Shown: one piece after another, positions 62,100 to 64,000 of the stretch
Numbering within the stretch: the stretch's first letter is position 1
Layout of the letters: each line of letters starts with the position of its first letter
The notes under the pieces: model-generated
Seen by the model: the letters and a program-made list of their open reading frames with translations, nothing else
What the model was told of the DNA's origin: nothing
Database searches by the model: none
Source of the DNA: Tetragonia tetragonoides
Taxonomy: Eukaryota; Streptophyta; Magnoliopsida; Caryophyllales; Aizoaceae
DNA length: 64,000 bases
Assembly: GCA_038025085.1 (NCBI GenBank)
Contig: CM076146.1
Span: forward strand, 24,436,501-24,500,500
Reading direction: 5' to 3'
Program-made: the position numbers and the translations under genes

Positions 62100-62156
<57 letters not shown>

Positions 62157-63492
62157 TGGATTATGACCGCCGCTGCATCGTCACATGTCATGCCATGTCA
62201 CGATCCAATTCATCATCATATCTAAAAGTCAATGCCATGTCACCCAAATAATTAATGACTGATACATTAACTATGTTATCTAATTAATTACGATACATGA
62301 ACATTATTAATTTCATAGATATGGTACATGAACTTAAAATAAATTATGCTAAAAACTAGGTACAACGAATCTAATTTATAAGAGAAAATAGTCCTAACAT
62401 ATATAGTCCATGTTTTGGTAAATTATACATCTGAAATTTTTAATGATTCTCCATGAAGATGGAGAAAAATAGTACATTAGTAGAATGTATAGTTAAGTAA
62501 GATAGTTGTAAACATATTTTTTTAGTATTTTTTTAATTAGAAAAATAAAAGATAAATTTGTCTATATGAATCCAAATAAACAATCGCTACATAATACATA
62601 ATATTAAACAAAATTATAAGTGATTCTCCATGAAAATAGATAAATGTAGTAAATTAGTACAATATTTAAGTAAAATAGGTGTAAATATAATTATTATTTT
62701 TTTTCAACCAATTTCTTAATTAGAAAAATAGGAAATTAGTTTGGCCATGTGGATCCAAACAACTGTTGCATAATACATGACATTAAACATAATTTTTTTT
62801 TTTAAATCCAAAAAATATTATTAATAATCTTAATACAATGTAGACCAAAGAAGAATAAAAACGTTAGTAATGGGTATTGTCATGGTAGAAAGTTATAGAA
62901 TTATACAAGCATGTAGAGGTATTAATATTTAGGTTGACAGAGCACGTGAAAATGGTAGTTAATTGTAAACCTATCACTTAACTATTTTCTTGAACAAATT
63001 TTTTGGCGTATGAATTTTCTAAGAAAGAACATACTATAAAATGATCCTATATAAAAGTTGATCTAGCGCTGTTGTATAAATCAAAGAGAGATAAGAACCA
63101 ATAGTAGTATATTGGCTATTAATAATCTCGGTAGATAAATTTATGGACTACATAAGCATACAAATGTATGTATAAATCTAACGGTCTGCAAAGACATTTT
63201 ATCAAGATGGTGCGCGGTTGGGAATTTGTCATTTAACTATTTATTTGAATACTTTTTTAAAGTATGAAAATATATAAATTTAACTTATCATTTAAAACTA
63301 AACAATTATTATTGTATGTCACATAAGCAATTTTATATTCACATAGCACAACTTTGGTTTTGTACGGGTAACTTCATATTAGTTATTATAGACGGTATTG
63401 ATAAATCATCAACCTATTTTCTTGATAGCATTCAAAATATATTTTCAAATGATAAACTACAAGCCTGTGCATCGCACGAGGCATACACCTAG
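62100..63492 (+). mobile_element. Non-autonomous Helitron nested in the CACTA element
   Basis: It starts TCTAATATATAT (5' TC) after an A at 62099 and ends ...CACCTAG before a T at 63493, i.e. insertion between A and T. Just before the end is the hairpin GCCTGTGCATCGCACGAGGC, then ATACACCTAG. TC start, 3' hairpin and CTRR end with AT target are the Helitron signature. The 1.39-kb AT-rich interior has internal repeats (GTGATTCTCCATGAAAATAG-like, about 62445 and 62621) and no Rep/helicase frame. Confidence 0.75.
62105..62152. repeat. (TA)n microsatellite at the Helitron 5' end
   Basis: About 24 TA units directly after the TCTAA start of the Helitron. Confidence 0.95.
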
Positions 63493-64000
63493 TTATGTAT
63501 CCAATAGTGGAAGAATAAACGTGTAAATTAGAATGGCTTAAGCTATGCACTTTGGGCAATGAACAGATGCAAAATAGTTTCCCAAACTCTGTAACCTTGG
63601 GCGAGGAAAATGGATTTGGCCGCCCAAACAGTATATTTTTTTGGGCGAGGGAACTGGATTTGGTCGCCCTAACTGTGCATTCTTGGGCGAGGAAATGGAT
63701 TTGGTTGCCCAAAAGGCCGACCTTTGGGCGACGGTTTCGCAATTTCGTCGCCCAAAGTATGAGCGATCCGTTTTGGGCGACGACCTCGTGACAAATTTGT
63801 TTTTCGTCGCGCAAAGTTTTGGCAGCGAATTTTTCTGTTTGGGCGACCAAAAAATCCGTGCCCCAAAACCTTTTTTCTTGTTGTGGAGCATGAGTCAGAA
63901 GTGTATGTCTTGGCCCCAATAATAATAATTGCAAGGAATCTTGCCTCAAGCAAATTTTACAAGTCATCCGATTTAGAAATTGATCGTTCTAACAATTCTA

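Larger units (their letters stand above)
59639..63885. mobile_element. Gene-carrying CACTA-type element (Pack-CACTA-like)
   Basis: 4247 bp. It starts CACAACAAGAAAATGACG and ends CCTTTTTTCTTGTTGTG, a 13-bp TIR (CACAACAAGAAAA), and is flanked by a perfect 3-bp duplication GAG (59636-59638 and 63886-63888). Both ends carry arrays of TTGGGCGACGA and TCGTCGCCCAAAG motifs in both orientations (59660-59860 and 63545-63870), as expected for CACTA sub-terminal repeats. The interior has intron-containing host-gene sequence (about 59940-61920), including a bHLH-type fragment, and a nested Helitron (62100-63492). No transposase frame is present. Confidence 0.85.

Noticed and set aside
63386..63967. Minus-strand frame of 193 residues at the right edge
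   Set aside because: It covers the sub-terminal GGGCGACGA array and the end of the CACTA-type element plus Helitron DNA; repeat-derived.

Overview
The window is nuclear DNA of a flowering plant. It is AT-rich, its genes have GT..AG introns, and it carries a head-to-tail polyubiquitin gene with a leader intron, an ICR/RIP-type ROP-effector gene, a DUF1639 gene relic, F-box genes, and the usual plant transposon groups (copia, gypsy, L1-like and RTE-like LINEs, MULE, hAT, Tourist, Stowaway, CACTA, Helitron). A eudicot is likely. A Caryophyllales/Amaranthaceae source is only a weak guess from sequence style.

Layout. 1-6000: a minus-strand Ty3/gypsy pol fragment runs off the left edge, then LTR-like DNA, then the 3' exons of a damaged DUF1639 gene (+), then a cluster of small inverted-repeat elements. 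6018-12738: a Tourist-like MITE split by a full-length but decayed LINE with an 18-bp target-site duplication (TSD). 12844-16174: MULE-type foldback, hAT-like and Stowaway-like MITEs. 16422-17719: a plant-specific gene (-) carrying 63 uninterrupted AAT codons and a frameshift. 18708-20511: a MITE and a non-autonomous CACTA element. 21062-26277: a decayed Ty1/copia element with very short LTRs. 26332-29966: nested MITEs and an unusual element whose two copia-type LTRs face in opposite directions inside a perfect 5-bp TSD. 30820-35430: the intact ICR gene (-). 35620-46500: three decayed F-box genes (-), two of them in a tandem segmental duplication, separated from the third by an RTE LINE tail and a GC-rich hAT-like MITE. 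47847-50124: a hexa-ubiquitin gene (-) with a Tourist-like MITE inserted about 8 bp upstream of its TATA box. 50546-58332: LINE tails, a fourth F-box relic, a small retroposon with a 17-bp TSD and a non-coding LTR element. 59639-63885: a 4.2-kb CACTA-type element with a perfect 3-bp TSD that carries an intron-containing piece of a bHLH (MYC N-terminal domain) gene and a nested Helitron.

Only the ICR and polyubiquitin genes look fully intact. ICR proteins link active ROP GTPases to cortical microtubules and the exocyst; polyubiquitin supplies monomeric ubiquitin. They are housekeeping or cell-polarity genes in a repeat-rich setting and do not form one pathway. The most unusual structures are the inverted-LTR element (28708-29966), the gene-carrying CACTA element (59639-63885), the family of 'TGTTCT' MITEs with internal short tandem repeats, and the MITE against the polyubiquitin core promoter.
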